A stretch of 39,554 nt of DNA, taken from contig SFFB01000021.1 in NCBI GenBank assembly GCA_004557035.1, positions 1-39,554 on the forward strand, written 5' to 3'. Source of the DNA: Bacteroidales bacterium. GTDB lineage: Bacteria; Bacteroidota; Bacteroidia; Bacteroidales; Bacteroidaceae. The notes under the pieces are model-generated. The model made no database searches and was not told the DNA's origin. It was given only the letters and a program-made list of their open reading frames with translations. This document shows, one piece after another, positions 6,844 to 17,406 of this stretch. A program made the translations under genes and the position numbers. How positions within the stretch are numbered: the stretch's first letter is position 1; the number at the start of each line of letters is the position of its first letter.

Positions 6844-8481
6844 TTATGCCTGTTCGAGGCGGAGCGTGATGGTGGGTTGGTCGCAGACTTCGGTGGGACC
6901 GAAATACTGGATGGGACCGGGATAGACGAAGCAAGTCTGCTTGGCCCATTCGTCACGGTGTGCGGCGAAGGTCTTGAAGGGGGCGCCGTCAAGGCGAACA
7001 AGGGCCTTGCGGATGACGGGTTTCATTTCGCCGTGGCGACGCTCCATGTTCATCATCATCGTGATGGGCACACCGCCGGCAATCCACTCTTCGGCAGGAG
7101 CCGTGGTGTTTTTGACGATGGCCATATAGCCGGTCTTGCCGTTGGCCACGAGTTGGGCGGCACTGGTGCCGAGAGCGTAGCAATAGTCGGCGTCGTAGTT
7201 TGAAGGAGCGGCGCAGCGACCTTCGTAGCCGAAGAAGTGGTGCTGTGCGGCAAACTTGCCGGCAAACTTACCTTCGGCTTTCCAAGCGTCGAGTTTCTTG
7301 GCCACCATTTCAGAGAGCAGTTTTTCAGTCTCGATGAGCGACACCTGTACGTTGCCGTGGGGGTCGCGCTCCATGGTGAGCTGACGGGCCACGGTTTCGG
7401 GCAGACTCTCATAGACGGCAGCGTTGGCGGCAGTGAGTTTCGACAAAATCCAAGCACGCTGGTCGTCGGCGCTGACGGCGGCAGCCTCGGGAGTGGAGAG
7501 CAGGTCGTTGAGCTCGGCGATGAGTGCTTTCATGGCCGGGATGAACTCGATGAGACCTTCGGGGATGAGCACGGTGCCGAAGTTGTTGCCGTCGGCTGCG
7601 CGCTGTGCCACGACAGAGGCGATATAGCTGACGATGTCGTCGAGCGTCTGGTTTTTCTCTTCAACTTCTTCGCTGATGATGCAGACGTTGGGCTGGCACT
7701 GGAGGGCACATTCGAGGGCGATGTGGCTGGCCGAGCGACCCATGAGCTTGATGAAGTGCCAGTATTTGCGTGCCGAGTTGGCGTCGCGCTGGATGTTGCC
7801 GATGACTTCGGCATAAGTCTTACAAGCCGTGTCGAAACCGAAGCTCGTCTCAATCTGCTCGTTTTTGAGGTCGCCGTCGATGGTTTTGGGACAGCCAATC
7901 ACCTGCACGCCGCAGCCTTTGGCAGCATAATATTCAGCCAGAACGCAAGCGTTGGTGTTGGAGTCGTCGCCGCCGATGATGACGATGGCCTTGATGTTGA
8001 GCTGGCGGATGATTTCGAGGCCGGCTTCAAACTGCTCGGCTTTTTCCAGCTTCGTACGGCCCGAACCGATGAGGTCGAAGCCACCCGTGTTGCGGTATTC
8101 GGCCACAATCTCGTCGGTGATTTCCATATATTTATGGTCGACGAGACCACCGGGGCCCATAAGGAAACCATAGAGTTTGCTCTCGGGGTTTTGCTTTTTG
8201 AGTTCGTCAAAGAGACCGCAGATGACGTTGTGGCCACCGGGAGCCTGACCGCCGGAGAGGATGACGCCCATGTTCATAGGGGCGTAAGTCTTGGTTTCGT
8301 CAGAGGGCACAAACTCCACGAGGGGCATGCCGTAGGTGTTGGGGAAGAGAGCCTTGATTTCTTCCTGATCGCCCACGCTCTGTGTGGGCTGACCCTCTTT
8401 GATGCTCACGTTGCCGCGCAGACCAAGGGGGAGTTTGGGCTGATAGGCCGAACGGGCAATTTGCAATGCACTTTTTTCCAT
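6844..8481 (-). CDS. pfp: Pyrophosphate-dependent phosphofructokinase
   Basis: Phosphorylates fructose-6-phosphate with pyrophosphate instead of ATP, reversibly, in glycolysis and gluconeogenesis. The 545-residue length matches the long clade II PPi-PFKs related to the plant beta subunit. Key motifs are GGQAPGG (77-83), GGDDSNTNA (170-178), in which the second Asp distinguishes PPi from ATP enzymes, and PKTIDGDLKN (198-207) with catalytic Asp202. MGRSASHIALECALQ corresponds to the substrate-binding MGR segment. The gene is divergent from the Mla-type operon, and a minus-strand promoter lies at 8570-8600. Confidence 0.93.
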   Translation of the reverse strand: MEKSALQIARSAYQPKLPLGLRGNVSIKEGQPTQSVGDQEEIKALFPNTYGMPLVEFVPSDETKTYAPMNMGVILSGGQAPGGHNVICGLFDELKKQNPESKLYGFLMGPGGLVDHKYMEITDEIVAEYRNTGGFDLIGSGRTKLEKAEQFEAGLEIIRQLNIKAIVIIGGDDSNTNACVLAEYYAAKGCGVQVIGCPKTIDGDLKNEQIETSFGFDTACKTYAEVIGNIQRDANSARKYWHFIKLMGRSASHIALECALQCQPNVCIISEEVEEKNQTLDDIVSYIASVVAQRAADGNNFGTVLIPEGLIEFIPAMKALIAELNDLLSTPEAAAVSADDQRAWILSKLTAANAAVYESLPETVARQLTMERDPHGNVQVSLIETEKLLSEMVAKKLDAWKAEGKFAGKFAAQHHFFGYEGRCAAPSNYDADYCYALGTSAAQLVANGKTGYMAIVKNTTAPAEEWIAGGVPITMMMNMERRHGEMKPVIRKALVRLDGAPFKTFAAHRDEWAKQTCFVYPGPIQYFGPTEVCDQPTITLRLEQA

Positions 8482-8569
8482 AAAAGAGATAGCTGTTTGA
8501 GTTGATTTGTATGTGTGTGAATATTGTTGTAGTCGTCGGGTCGTGATGATTTTTCCCTTCTTTAATCCG

Positions 8570-8600
8570 CAAAATTAGTGCAAATGAAGTAATTTTGCAA
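8570..8600 (-). promoter_or_regulatory. Promoter of the phosphofructokinase gene
   Basis: On the minus strand TAATTTTG (8570-8577) is preceded by TTG (8598-8600) with a 20-base gap, matching the Bacteroidota -7/-33 layout. It lies 89 bases upstream of the ATG. Confidence 0.55.
8590..8597 (+). promoter_or_regulatory. Probable -7 box of the Mla-type operon
   Basis: TAATTTTG on the plus strand lies 35 bases before the permease ATG at 8632 and overlaps the divergent minus-strand promoter. No good -33 TTTG is visible at the standard distance. Confidence 0.45.
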
Positions 8601-8631
8601 CTCTGAGAATAAAAAACCAACTTCAGCGACT

Positions 8632-9378
8632 ATGTTTATCCTTTCAGGTCTGCACACCTTTGGGGCCTATCTGCGGCTCATGGGACGTGTGTTTTCGCGT
8701 CCGGAGCGTATGCGCATCTTTTTCAAGCAATGCCTCAAAGAGATGGCCCAGCTCGGTGTGGGCTCAATTGGCATCGTCCTGCTCATATCGTTTTTCATCG
8801 GTGCCGTTATCTGCATACAGATCAAGCTCAACATCCAGAGTGCCTGGATGCCCATGTGGGTGTCGGGCTATACCACGCGCGAGATTATGCTCCTTGAGTT
8901 TTCGTCGTCCATTATGTGTCTCATCCTGGCCGGCAAGGTGGGCAGCAACATCGCCTCTGAGCTTGGCGCCATGCGCACCACACAGCAGATTGACGCTCTC
9001 GAGATTATGGGCGTCAACTCAGCCTCTTTCCTCATCCTGCCCAAGATTGTGGGCCTCGTCACGATGATACCCTTCCTCGTGATATTCAGCACCACCAGCG
9101 GCGTGGTTGGCGCCTATGCCACGGCCTATATCGGCCACATCATCACCCCCACCGACCTCACTGCCGGTATGCAACACGACTTCACCCAGTGGTATTTTTG
9201 GATGGGCGCCATCAAGAGCCTCTTTTTTGCCTTCATCATAGCCAGTGTGTCGTCGTTTTACGGCTACACCGTCGAAGGCGGTTCGAACGAAGTGGGCAAA
9301 GCCTCGACAGCCGCAGTGGTGTCGAGCAGCATGCTCATATTGTTTTCTGATATGTTTCTCACCCAATTGCTGTCATGA
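8632..9378 (+). CDS. mlaE: MlaE-family ABC transporter permease
   Basis: A 248-residue inner-membrane permease of the MlaE/DUF140 family, part of systems that move phospholipids between inner and outer membranes. Five to six hydrophobic segments are visible, with the family stretch ELGAMRTTQQIDALEIMGVN in the middle (near 110-130) and TVEGGSNEVGKASTAAVVSS near the C-terminus. The length is typical. The stop overlaps the ATG of the ATPase gene by four bases (ATGA), so the two are translationally coupled. A substrate-binding MCE-domain partner is not in the immediate neighbourhood. Confidence 0.9.
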   Translation: MFILSGLHTFGAYLRLMGRVFSRPERMRIFFKQCLKEMAQLGVGSIGIVLLISFFIGAVICIQIKLNIQSAWMPMWVSGYTTREIMLLEFSSSIMCLILAGKVGSNIASELGAMRTTQQIDALEIMGVNSASFLILPKIVGLVTMIPFLVIFSTTSGVVGAYATAYIGHIITPTDLTAGMQHDFTQWYFWMGAIKSLFFAFIIASVSSFYGYTVEGGSNEVGKASTAAVVSSSMLILFSDMFLTQLLS

Positions 9379-10136
9379 TAGAGATTACCCAACTCACCAA
9401 GTCGTTTGAAGACAAACAAGTGTTGCGCGGCATCAGCAGCCGTTTCGAAGCCGGACAGACCAATCTCATCATCGGCCGAAGCGGTTCGGGCAAGACCGTG
9501 TTGATGAAATGCATCGTCGGGCTTTTCGCCCCCACCAGTGGCGACGTACTCTACGACGGCCGCAGTTTTGTGGCGATGGACAAGGCAGCCCGTACGGCCC
9601 TGAGAAGAGAAATGGGGATGATATTCCAGAGCGCAGCCCTGTTTGACAGCATGACCGTGCTTGAAAACGTCATGTTTCCCCTCGATATGTTTTCCAACAA
9701 ATCGTTCAAAGACCGCCTTCGTCGCGCCCGCACCTGCTTGGAACGTGTGGGACTGCTCGACGCCGAGCGCAAATATCCCGGCGAAATCTCCGGAGGTATG
9801 CAAAAACGTGTGGCCATAGCCCGGGCCATTGTGCTCAATCCCGTCTATCTCTTTTGCGACGAACCCAATTCGGGCCTCGACCCCAAGACCTCGCTCGTCA
9901 TCGACAAACTCATCCACAGCATCACCCACGAATATGGTATGACCACCATCATCAACACCCACGACATGAACTCCGTCTTGGGCATTGGCGAACACATCCT
10001 CTATCTCTACGAAGGCATGGCCGAGTGGGAAGGCAACAAAGACCAGGTCATCAACACCGACAATGAGCGGCTCAGTGACTTCATTTTTGCCTCAGACCTA
10101 CTCAAGAAAATGAGGGCGGGAGTGATCGGTAAGTGA
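9375..10136 (+). CDS. mlaF: MlaF-family ABC transporter ATP-binding protein
   Basis: The 253-residue ATPase partner of the preceding MlaE-type permease. It has Walker A GRSGSGKT (34-41), a Q-loop in MIFQSAALFDSMTV, signature ISGGMQKR (138-145), Walker B YLFCDEP (158-164), the SGLDP D-loop and a switch histidine in NTHD. The GGMQKR form of the signature is typical of Mla ATPases. It overlaps the permease gene by four bases. The DUF486 gene begins 54 bases downstream and may share the transcript. Confidence 0.92.
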   Translation: MIEITQLTKSFEDKQVLRGISSRFEAGQTNLIIGRSGSGKTVLMKCIVGLFAPTSGDVLYDGRSFVAMDKAARTALRREMGMIFQSAALFDSMTVLENVMFPLDMFSNKSFKDRLRRARTCLERVGLLDAERKYPGEISGGMQKRVAIARAIVLNPVYLFCDEPNSGLDPKTSLVIDKLIHSITHEYGMTTIINTHDMNSVLGIGEHILYLYEGMAEWEGNKDQVINTDNERLSDFIFASDLLKKMRAGVIGK

Positions 10137-10190
10137 CGGTTGCATTGCTCCACTCTATACCTTTTAAATATATTAAAGACCTCTCACAAG

Positions 10191-10559
10191 ATGACAGCTG
10201 TCTACACTCTCCTATTGCTCATTGTCTCCAACATATTCATGACTCTCGCCTGGTATGGTCACCTCAAACTGCAGACCTCCGGCATAAGTTCCCGTTGGCC
10301 CCTGATTGTGGTCGTATTGTTTTCGTGGGGAATAGCCCTGTTTGAATATATGTGCCAAGTGCCGGCCAACCGCATAGGGTTCGAAGGCAATGGCGGACCG
10401 TTCTCGCTCGTCGAGCTCAAGGTGATGCAAGAAGTCATTTCGCTCATCGTCTTTGCCGTCTTGGCCGGATTGATGTTTCGTGGCCAAGCCCTCGGGTGGA
10501 ACCACCTCGCCGCCTTCGTCTGCCTTGTCGCCGCCGTCTATTTTGTGTTTATGAAATAA
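10191..10559 (+). CDS. DUF486 (DMT-like) small membrane protein
   Basis: A 122-residue integral membrane protein with four hydrophobic helices and the conserved DUF486 centre FEYMCQVPANRIGFEGNG and LKVMQEVISL. The family belongs to the drug/metabolite transporter fold, but no substrate is known. The ATG at 10191 is preferred over the upstream TTG at 10140 because the family begins directly with the first helix (TLLLLIVSNIFMTLAWYGHL). Confidence 0.85.
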   Translation: MTAVYTLLLLIVSNIFMTLAWYGHLKLQTSGISSRWPLIVVVLFSWGIALFEYMCQVPANRIGFEGNGGPFSLVELKVMQEVISLIVFAVLAGLMFRGQALGWNHLAAFVCLVAAVYFVFMK

Positions 10560-10564
10560 GAGAT

Positions 10565-10678
10565 ATTGAGCGACACCGCAGCCCTGAAAGGGCGTAACAT
10601 ATCAGCCCAGGTCGTTAGGCCTGGGTATGGCGTATCCCACATTTTTCCAGCCTGTAAGGTCGGCACATTGAGCGACAC
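10565..10678. repeat. Single REP unit flanked by 12-bp direct repeats
   Basis: A REP-like unit (GCCCTGAAAGGGC at 10580, CCCAGG..GGCCTGGG at about 10606-10625, GCCTGTAAGGTCGGC at 10650) is bracketed by two identical copies of ATTGAGCGACAC, at 10565-10576 and 10667-10678. It corresponds to one half of the paired units at 33432-33652. A short pyrimidine octamer tract (about 10680-10716) follows up to the next gene. Confidence 0.65.
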
Positions 10679-10727
10679 AGCTCTTACCCTCTTAGTCTTT
10701 TTGACTCTTAAACTCCTATTTTTTCAT

Positions 10728-11456
10728 ATGTCCACAGACCCTCGCCGCCTTGAGCGTCAACTGCGCCGCCACTTCTATGCCGGCATCAAGCGCTATGGGC
10801 TAATCAATGAGGGCGACCACATCCTGCTCGGGCTCTCTGGCGGCAAAGACTCGCTGGCCCTGCTCGACCTGCTTGCCGAAGCCATAAAGCGCTCCGGACG
10901 GCGGTTTGAAGTGTCGGCCTTGCACGTGCGGGTGAGCGGCGTGGACTATCGGTCAGACACCGCCTACCTCAATCAGAGAGCAGACGCATCGGGCATCAAA
11001 CTATATGTCGAAGATATCGCCTTCGAGCCCGACCGCAACGAGCGGCGCTCGCCTTGTTTCCTCTGTGCCTGGCACCGCCGCAAGGCCCTGTTTGAACTCG
11101 CACAGCGTTTGGGATGCAACAAAATAGCCCTCGGACACCATCAAGACGACATCCTGCGCACAGCCCTTATGAACCTCACCCACTGCGGCAGTTTCGCCAC
11201 TATGCCGGCAAGGCTCACTATGCGCAAGTTCCCCGTCACCATCATACGTCCGCTCTGTATGGTGAGTGAAGCCATGCTACGGGACCACGCAGCCTTTGCC
11301 GGCTACAAACCACTCGAAAAATCATGCCCTCACGAAAACCATTCCGACCGCACCCGCATAGAGAAAGTGGTCGAGGCATTCAGTCAGCTCAACCCTGACT
11401 TCCGCCACAGCCTTTGGCACGCCCTTGACAGCGAAGGAAAACTGACCGAAGGGTGA
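10728..11456 (+). CDS. TtcA-like tRNA 2-thiocytidine synthase family protein
   Basis: A 242-residue PP-loop ATPase related to TtcA, which thiolates cytidine 32 of tRNA. SGGKDSL (37-43) is the PP-loop; SPCFLCAWHRRKALF carries the CxxC pair (Cys110, Cys113), and a later Cys in KSCPHE can serve as the third 4Fe-4S ligand. GHHQDDILRTALMNL is the family signature after the Fe-S site. The protein is somewhat shorter than E. coli TtcA, as in other Bacteroidota homologues, so the exact modification is inferred. The ATG at 10728 is chosen because the in-frame extension back to 10566 lies inside the REP unit. Confidence 0.85.
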   Translation: MSTDPRRLERQLRRHFYAGIKRYGLINEGDHILLGLSGGKDSLALLDLLAEAIKRSGRRFEVSALHVRVSGVDYRSDTAYLNQRADASGIKLYVEDIAFEPDRNERRSPCFLCAWHRRKALFELAQRLGCNKIALGHHQDDILRTALMNLTHCGSFATMPARLTMRKFPVTIIRPLCMVSEAMLRDHAAFAGYKPLEKSCPHENHSDRTRIEKVVEAFSQLNPDFRHSLWHALDSEGKLTEG

Positions 11457-11483
11457 GAGACGGTAAAAACAAAAAAGCATTTG

Positions 11484-11515
11484 TTTGGCCGTTCCGCTCA
11501 TTTACACTAATTTTG
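11484..11515 (+). promoter_or_regulatory. Promoter of trigger factor gene
   Basis: TTTG (11484-11487) and TAATTTTG (11508-11515) are separated by 20 bases, an excellent match to the Bacteroidota consensus, 34 bases before the ATG. Confidence 0.7.
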
Positions 11516-11549
11516 CCAGCCGAAACATTTCGCACAATAATTATACACT

Positions 11550-12902
11550 ATGAATATCAAATTTGAAAAAAACACCAACGTTAGCGGCGTGCTCACCATT
11601 GAGATGCAAAAAGCCGACTACGAAGAAAGCGTAAAGCAAGAACTCAAGAAAATCGGCAAAAAAGCCCAAATGCCGGGCTTCCGTCCCGGTATGGTGCCGG
11701 CAGGCCTCGTCAAAAAGATGTATGGCACGCAGGTGAAGGCCGAACAGGTGAACCAGCTGTTGGGCAAAAGCCTTTTTGACTATATCCAAGAAAACAAAAT
11801 CAATATGCTCGGCGAACCCATTAACGCCGAAAACCACGAGGCTCAGGACATCGAAAAACAAGATGACTTCGTCTTCGTCTTCGACATTGCCCTCGCTCCC
11901 GAAATCAACATCACCCTCGACGCCGCCGACACCGTAGACTACTACGACATCGACGTGACCGACGAGCAGGTGGAGGCTCAGGTGAAACAATACGCTCAAA
12001 GAGCCGGACATCCCGAAGAGGCCGACAGCTATCAAGATCGCGACATCCTGCGCGGACGTCTGGCCGAACTCGACGCCGACGGACAGACCAAAGAGGGCGG
12101 CATCATCGTGGAGAAGGCTTCGCTCATGCCCACCTACTTCAAAAACGACGACCAGAAGGCGCTCTTCGCTACGGCCAAGAAAAACGAAGTGCTCACCTTC
12201 AACCCCTCCAAAGCCTATGAGGGTAGCGACGCCGAAATAGCCGCCCTGCTTAAAATCGAAAAAGACCAGGTGGCCGTTCACACGGGCGACTTCTCGTTTG
12301 AGGTGGAAGAAATCAGCCGTTTCGTGCCCGCCGCCATCGACCAACAGCTCTTCGACAACATCTTCGGCAAAGACGCCGTGAAGAGCGAAGAAGAATTCAA
12401 AAACAAAATCAAGGAGAACCTCTCCAAGGCTCACGAGGCCGACAGCGACTATAAACTTCTGCTCGACCTTCGTGCCTATGCCGAAAACAAGGTTGGCGAC
12501 GTGGAAATGCCCGTCGAGGTGCTCAAACGTGTGGTGAAGGCCAACAACGCCGACAAGAGCGAAGAGGAAATCGACAAAAACTTCGACAAGAGCATTGCCG
12601 AACTCAAATGGCAACTCATCAAGAAAGAACTGCTCAAGGCCAACGACATCAAGGTGGACGAGAAAGACATCAAGGCCACGGCCATCGAGGCTGCCCGCTT
12701 CCAGTTTGCCCAATATGGTATGACCGACATTCCCGACGAATATCTCACGCAGTATGCCAGTGAAATGCTCAAGAAGCAGGAACAGGTGGAAATGCTCGCC
12801 GAGCGTTGTGCCGACAACAAACTCACCAAAGCCCTCAAGGCCAAAGTGACGCTCAACCACAAGACCGTTTCGGTGGAAGAGTTCGGCAAACTCTTTGCTT
12901 GA
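11550..12902 (+). CDS. tig: Trigger factor
   Basis: A ribosome-associated chaperone of 450 residues. The N-terminal ribosome-binding domain contains the GFRPGMVP loop (near 50), equivalent to the GFRxGKxP signature; the central region (about 150-240) corresponds to the diverged peptidyl-prolyl isomerase domain; the C-terminal part is a long helical substrate-binding arm rich in Lys and Glu. The divergent PPIase region is typical of Bacteroidales trigger factors. It has its own consensus promoter and sits upstream of clpP and clpX, the usual order in the group. Confidence 0.92.
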   Translation: MNIKFEKNTNVSGVLTIEMQKADYEESVKQELKKIGKKAQMPGFRPGMVPAGLVKKMYGTQVKAEQVNQLLGKSLFDYIQENKINMLGEPINAENHEAQDIEKQDDFVFVFDIALAPEINITLDAADTVDYYDIDVTDEQVEAQVKQYAQRAGHPEEADSYQDRDILRGRLAELDADGQTKEGGIIVEKASLMPTYFKNDDQKALFATAKKNEVLTFNPSKAYEGSDAEIAALLKIEKDQVAVHTGDFSFEVEEISRFVPAAIDQQLFDNIFGKDAVKSEEEFKNKIKENLSKAHEADSDYKLLLDLRAYAENKVGDVEMPVEVLKRVVKANNADKSEEEIDKNFDKSIAELKWQLIKKELLKANDIKVDEKDIKATAIEAARFQFAQYGMTDIPDEYLTQYASEMLKKQEQVEMLAERCADNKLTKALKAKVTLNHKTVSVEEFGKLFA

Positions 12903-12912
12903 AATAACATTT

Positions 12913-13014
12913 AAAAGTCCGAGAGGCTAAGAGTCTAAGAGACAAAGAGTTGGATTTTCAGCTCATAGCTTTTAGTCTCTTAGTCTCTTTGACTTTTAGT
13001 CTTTTATTCTCCAA
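12913..13014 (+). repeat. Octamer tract between tig and clpP
   Basis: A purine-rich arm (GAGTCTAAGAGACAAAGAG) is followed by a pyrimidine-rich arm (TAGTCTCTTAGTCTCTTTGA.., to TTATTCTCC). The arms can pair. The tract ends 13 bases before the clpP ATG. This copy lacks the GGCTTGGCCGCT core. Confidence 0.6.
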
Positions 13015-13027
13015 TAACCCACAAACC

Positions 13028-13699
13028 ATGGACGATTTTAGAAAATTTGCCACACGTCACCTTGGCATCAACTCAATGGTGCTTGACGACGTGGTGAAGG
13101 CACAAAACCAATATCTCAATCCCTATATCCTCGAGGAGCGCCAGCTCAACGTGACGCAGATGGACGTGTTTTCGCGATTGATGATGGACCGCATCATCTT
13201 CCTCGGCACAGCCATCGACGACTACACCGCCAATACGCTTCAAGCCCAATTGCTCTATCTCGACAGCTGCGATCCCGGCAAAGACATCTCCATCTATATC
13301 AACTCTCCGGGTGGTTCGGTCTATGCCGGATTGGGCATCTACGACACGATGCAGTTCATCGGCAGCGACGTGGCCACCATTTGTACGGGTATGGCCGCTT
13401 CGATGGCCGCCGTCTTGCTCGTGGCCGGAAAAGAAGGCAAACGTGCGGCACTCACCCACAGCCGGGTGATGATACACCAACCTATGGGCGGTGCACAGGG
13501 ACAAGCCTCCGACATCGAAATCACGGCAAGGGAAATACAGAAACTCAAAAACGAACTCTACCGCATCATTGCCGACCATTCTCACACCGACTTCGACAAA
13601 GTGTGGGCCGACTCCGACCGCGACTACTGGATGACGGCCGAAGAAGCCAAAGAGTATGGTATGATTGACAAAATAATGGCCCGTAAACAGCATGGCTAA
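13028..13699 (+). CDS. clpP: ATP-dependent Clp protease proteolytic subunit
   Basis: A 223-residue serine peptidase that forms the barrel of ClpXP. The triad is Ser125 (GMAASMA), His150 (MIHQP) and Asp199 (DRDYWM), with the same spacing as E. coli ClpP. GGSVYAGLGIYDTM carries the oxyanion-hole glycines. The ATG at 13028 is preferred; an upstream ATG at 12950 would lie inside the octamer tract and add a hydrophobic N-terminus foreign to the family. The stop overlaps the clpX start by eight bases. Confidence 0.95.
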   Translation: MDDFRKFATRHLGINSMVLDDVVKAQNQYLNPYILEERQLNVTQMDVFSRLMMDRIIFLGTAIDDYTANTLQAQLLYLDSCDPGKDISIYINSPGGSVYAGLGIYDTMQFIGSDVATICTGMAASMAAVLLVAGKEGKRAALTHSRVMIHQPMGGAQGQASDIEITAREIQKLKNELYRIIADHSHTDFDKVWADSDRDYWMTAEEAKEYGMIDKIMARKQHG

Positions 13700-14915
13700 A
13701 AAAAACGAAGAATACTGCTCGTTTTGCGGCAGACCAGCCTCCAAGGCCGGTATGCTCATTGCCGGTATAAACGGACTGATTTGCAGGCAATGTGCCGAAG
13801 CCGCCTTCAATATTTTTGAGCAAGACGACAAGCACCGGGCCGCCGACGTGGCCGACATTGACCTAAAAGACACGCCCAAACCCAAAGAAATCAAAGCTTG
13901 GCTCGACCGCTATGTCATCGGACAAGACGAGGCCAAACAATGTCTGGCTGTGGCCGTCTACAACCACTACAAACGATTGGCACAGCAAGAGAGCGAAGCC
14001 GAAGACGACGTGGAAATCGAGAAGTCCAACATCGTGATGGTGGGCCCGACAGGAACGGGCAAAACCCTTTTGGCCCGCTCCATTGCCCGACTGCTCCATG
14101 TGCCGTTCACCATCGTCGACGCCACTGTTTTCACCGAAGCCGGCTATGTGGGCGAAGACGTGGAGAGCATCCTTTCCCGACTGCTTCAGGCGGCTGATGA
14201 CAATGTGAAGCTGGCCGAACGCGGCATAGTCTTTATCGATGAGATAGACAAAATTGCCCGAAAGGCCGACAATCCCTCCATCACCCGCGACGTGAGTGGC
14301 GAAGGTGTGCAGCAGAGTCTGCTCAAACTGCTTGAAGGCACCGTGGTCAATGTGCCACCAAAAGGCGGACGCAAACATCCCGACCAGGAATACACCAAGG
14401 TGGACACACGCCATATATTATTTATATGTGGTGGAGCCTTCGACGGAATCGAACGCAAAATCGCCAACCGGCTCAACACGCGCACGGTGGGTTTCGACTC
14501 GGTGAGAAACGACAACGACACCTCGCCCGACCAACTCTTGCAATACATCCAGCCGCAAGACCTCAAGTCGTTTGGCCTCATTCCCGAAATCATTGGTCGA
14601 TTGCCCGTGTTGACCCATCTCAATCCGCTAACCAAAGAGGCTCTGCGCGATATTCTCACCAAGCCGCGCAACGCCATCATCCGACAATATGCCAAACTCT
14701 TCGAGATGGACGGCGTTAAACTCACCTTCGACGAAGATGCCCTCGACTTTATCGTGGACAAGGCCGACAGCTACAAGCTTGGTGCCCGCGGACTGCGCTC
14801 CATCGTGGAGAAAATAATGACCGACGCGATGTTTGAAGTGCCTTCTTCAGAACTCAAGACCTTCAACGTCACCAAAGCCTACGCCGAGTCTCATCTGGGC
14901 AATAAACTGCGATAG
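13692..14915 (+). CDS. clpX: ATP-dependent Clp protease ATPase subunit ClpX
   Basis: A 407-residue AAA+ unfoldase that feeds substrates to ClpP. The N-terminal zinc-binding domain has four cysteines (9, 12, 31, 34). Walker A is GPTGTGKT (118-125); GYVGEDVES (pore loop), Walker B IVFIDEIDKIA, the RKH loop in GGRKHPDQEY, and sensor 2 in GARGLRSIVEKIM are all present. It is translationally coupled to clpP by an eight-base overlap. Confidence 0.96.
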   Translation: MAKKNEEYCSFCGRPASKAGMLIAGINGLICRQCAEAAFNIFEQDDKHRAADVADIDLKDTPKPKEIKAWLDRYVIGQDEAKQCLAVAVYNHYKRLAQQESEAEDDVEIEKSNIVMVGPTGTGKTLLARSIARLLHVPFTIVDATVFTEAGYVGEDVESILSRLLQAADDNVKLAERGIVFIDEIDKIARKADNPSITRDVSGEGVQQSLLKLLEGTVVNVPPKGGRKHPDQEYTKVDTRHILFICGGAFDGIERKIANRLNTRTVGFDSVRNDNDTSPDQLLQYIQPQDLKSFGLIPEIIGRLPVLTHLNPLTKEALRDILTKPRNAIIRQYAKLFEMDGVKLTFDEDALDFIVDKADSYKLGARGLRSIVEKIMTDAMFEVPSSELKTFNVTKAYAESHLGNKLR

Positions 14916-14957
14916 GCCCGAACTTTTGTACGGACAATAAAAAAATAGGCCATTTTA

Positions 14958-14990
14958 TTTGCAGGTTTTCAATTCTTGTTTATAACTTTG
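14958..14990 (+). promoter_or_regulatory. Promoter of recQ
   Basis: TTTG (14958-14961) and TAACTTTG (14983-14990) are separated by 21 bases, 27 bases before the ATG, so recQ probably has its own promoter after clpX. Confidence 0.65.
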
Positions 14991-15017
14991 TTTGGGTAAA
15001 CACTAACCTGACAACTT

Positions 15018-17195
<2,178 letters not shown>

Positions 17196-17207
17196 CGCCA
17201 AGAAACC

Positions 17208-17385
17208 CAAAAAGACAAAGAGACAAAGAGATAAAAAGACAAAAAGACAAAGAGACAAAGAGTGGCTTGGCCGCTAAAAACTCTTTTAGACTTTTAGACT
17301 CTTAGTCTCTTAGACTCTTAGTCTCTTTGACTCTTAGTCTCTTTGACTCTTAGTCTCTTTGACTCTTAGACTCAAATACTCATAG
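17208..17385 (+). repeat. Octamer tract with hairpin core between recQ and glnS
   Basis: The left arm is purine-rich (repeats of AAAGACAAAGAGAC), the core GAGTGGCTTGGCCGCTAAAAACTC lies at 17260-17283 (inner stem AGTGGC/GCCGCT, outer stem GAGT/ACTC), and the right arm is pyrimidine-rich (repeats of TTAGACTC, TTAGTCTC and TTTGACTC). The arms are complementary over about 50 bases. The tract ends 22 bases before the glnS ATG and no consensus promoter is seen between the tract and the gene. Confidence 0.7.
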
Positions 17386-17406
17386 CTCAACAAATCAACC
17401 CACCAT

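Noticed and set aside
7237..8505. Long open frame (422 codons) antisense to the phosphofructokinase gene
   Set aside because: It mirrors the conserved enzyme codon for codon and has no recognisable domain; high GC codon bias produces such shadows.
14930..14965. A fourth composite element after clpX (TTTTGTA with TTTATTTG about 25 bases on)
   Set aside because: No hairpin follows and the TTTG there is better explained as the -33 element of recQ.
17208..17385. CRISPR array in the octamer tracts
   Set aside because: The units are 7-8 bases with no spacers and no cas genes; the structure is an inverted, not direct, repeat.
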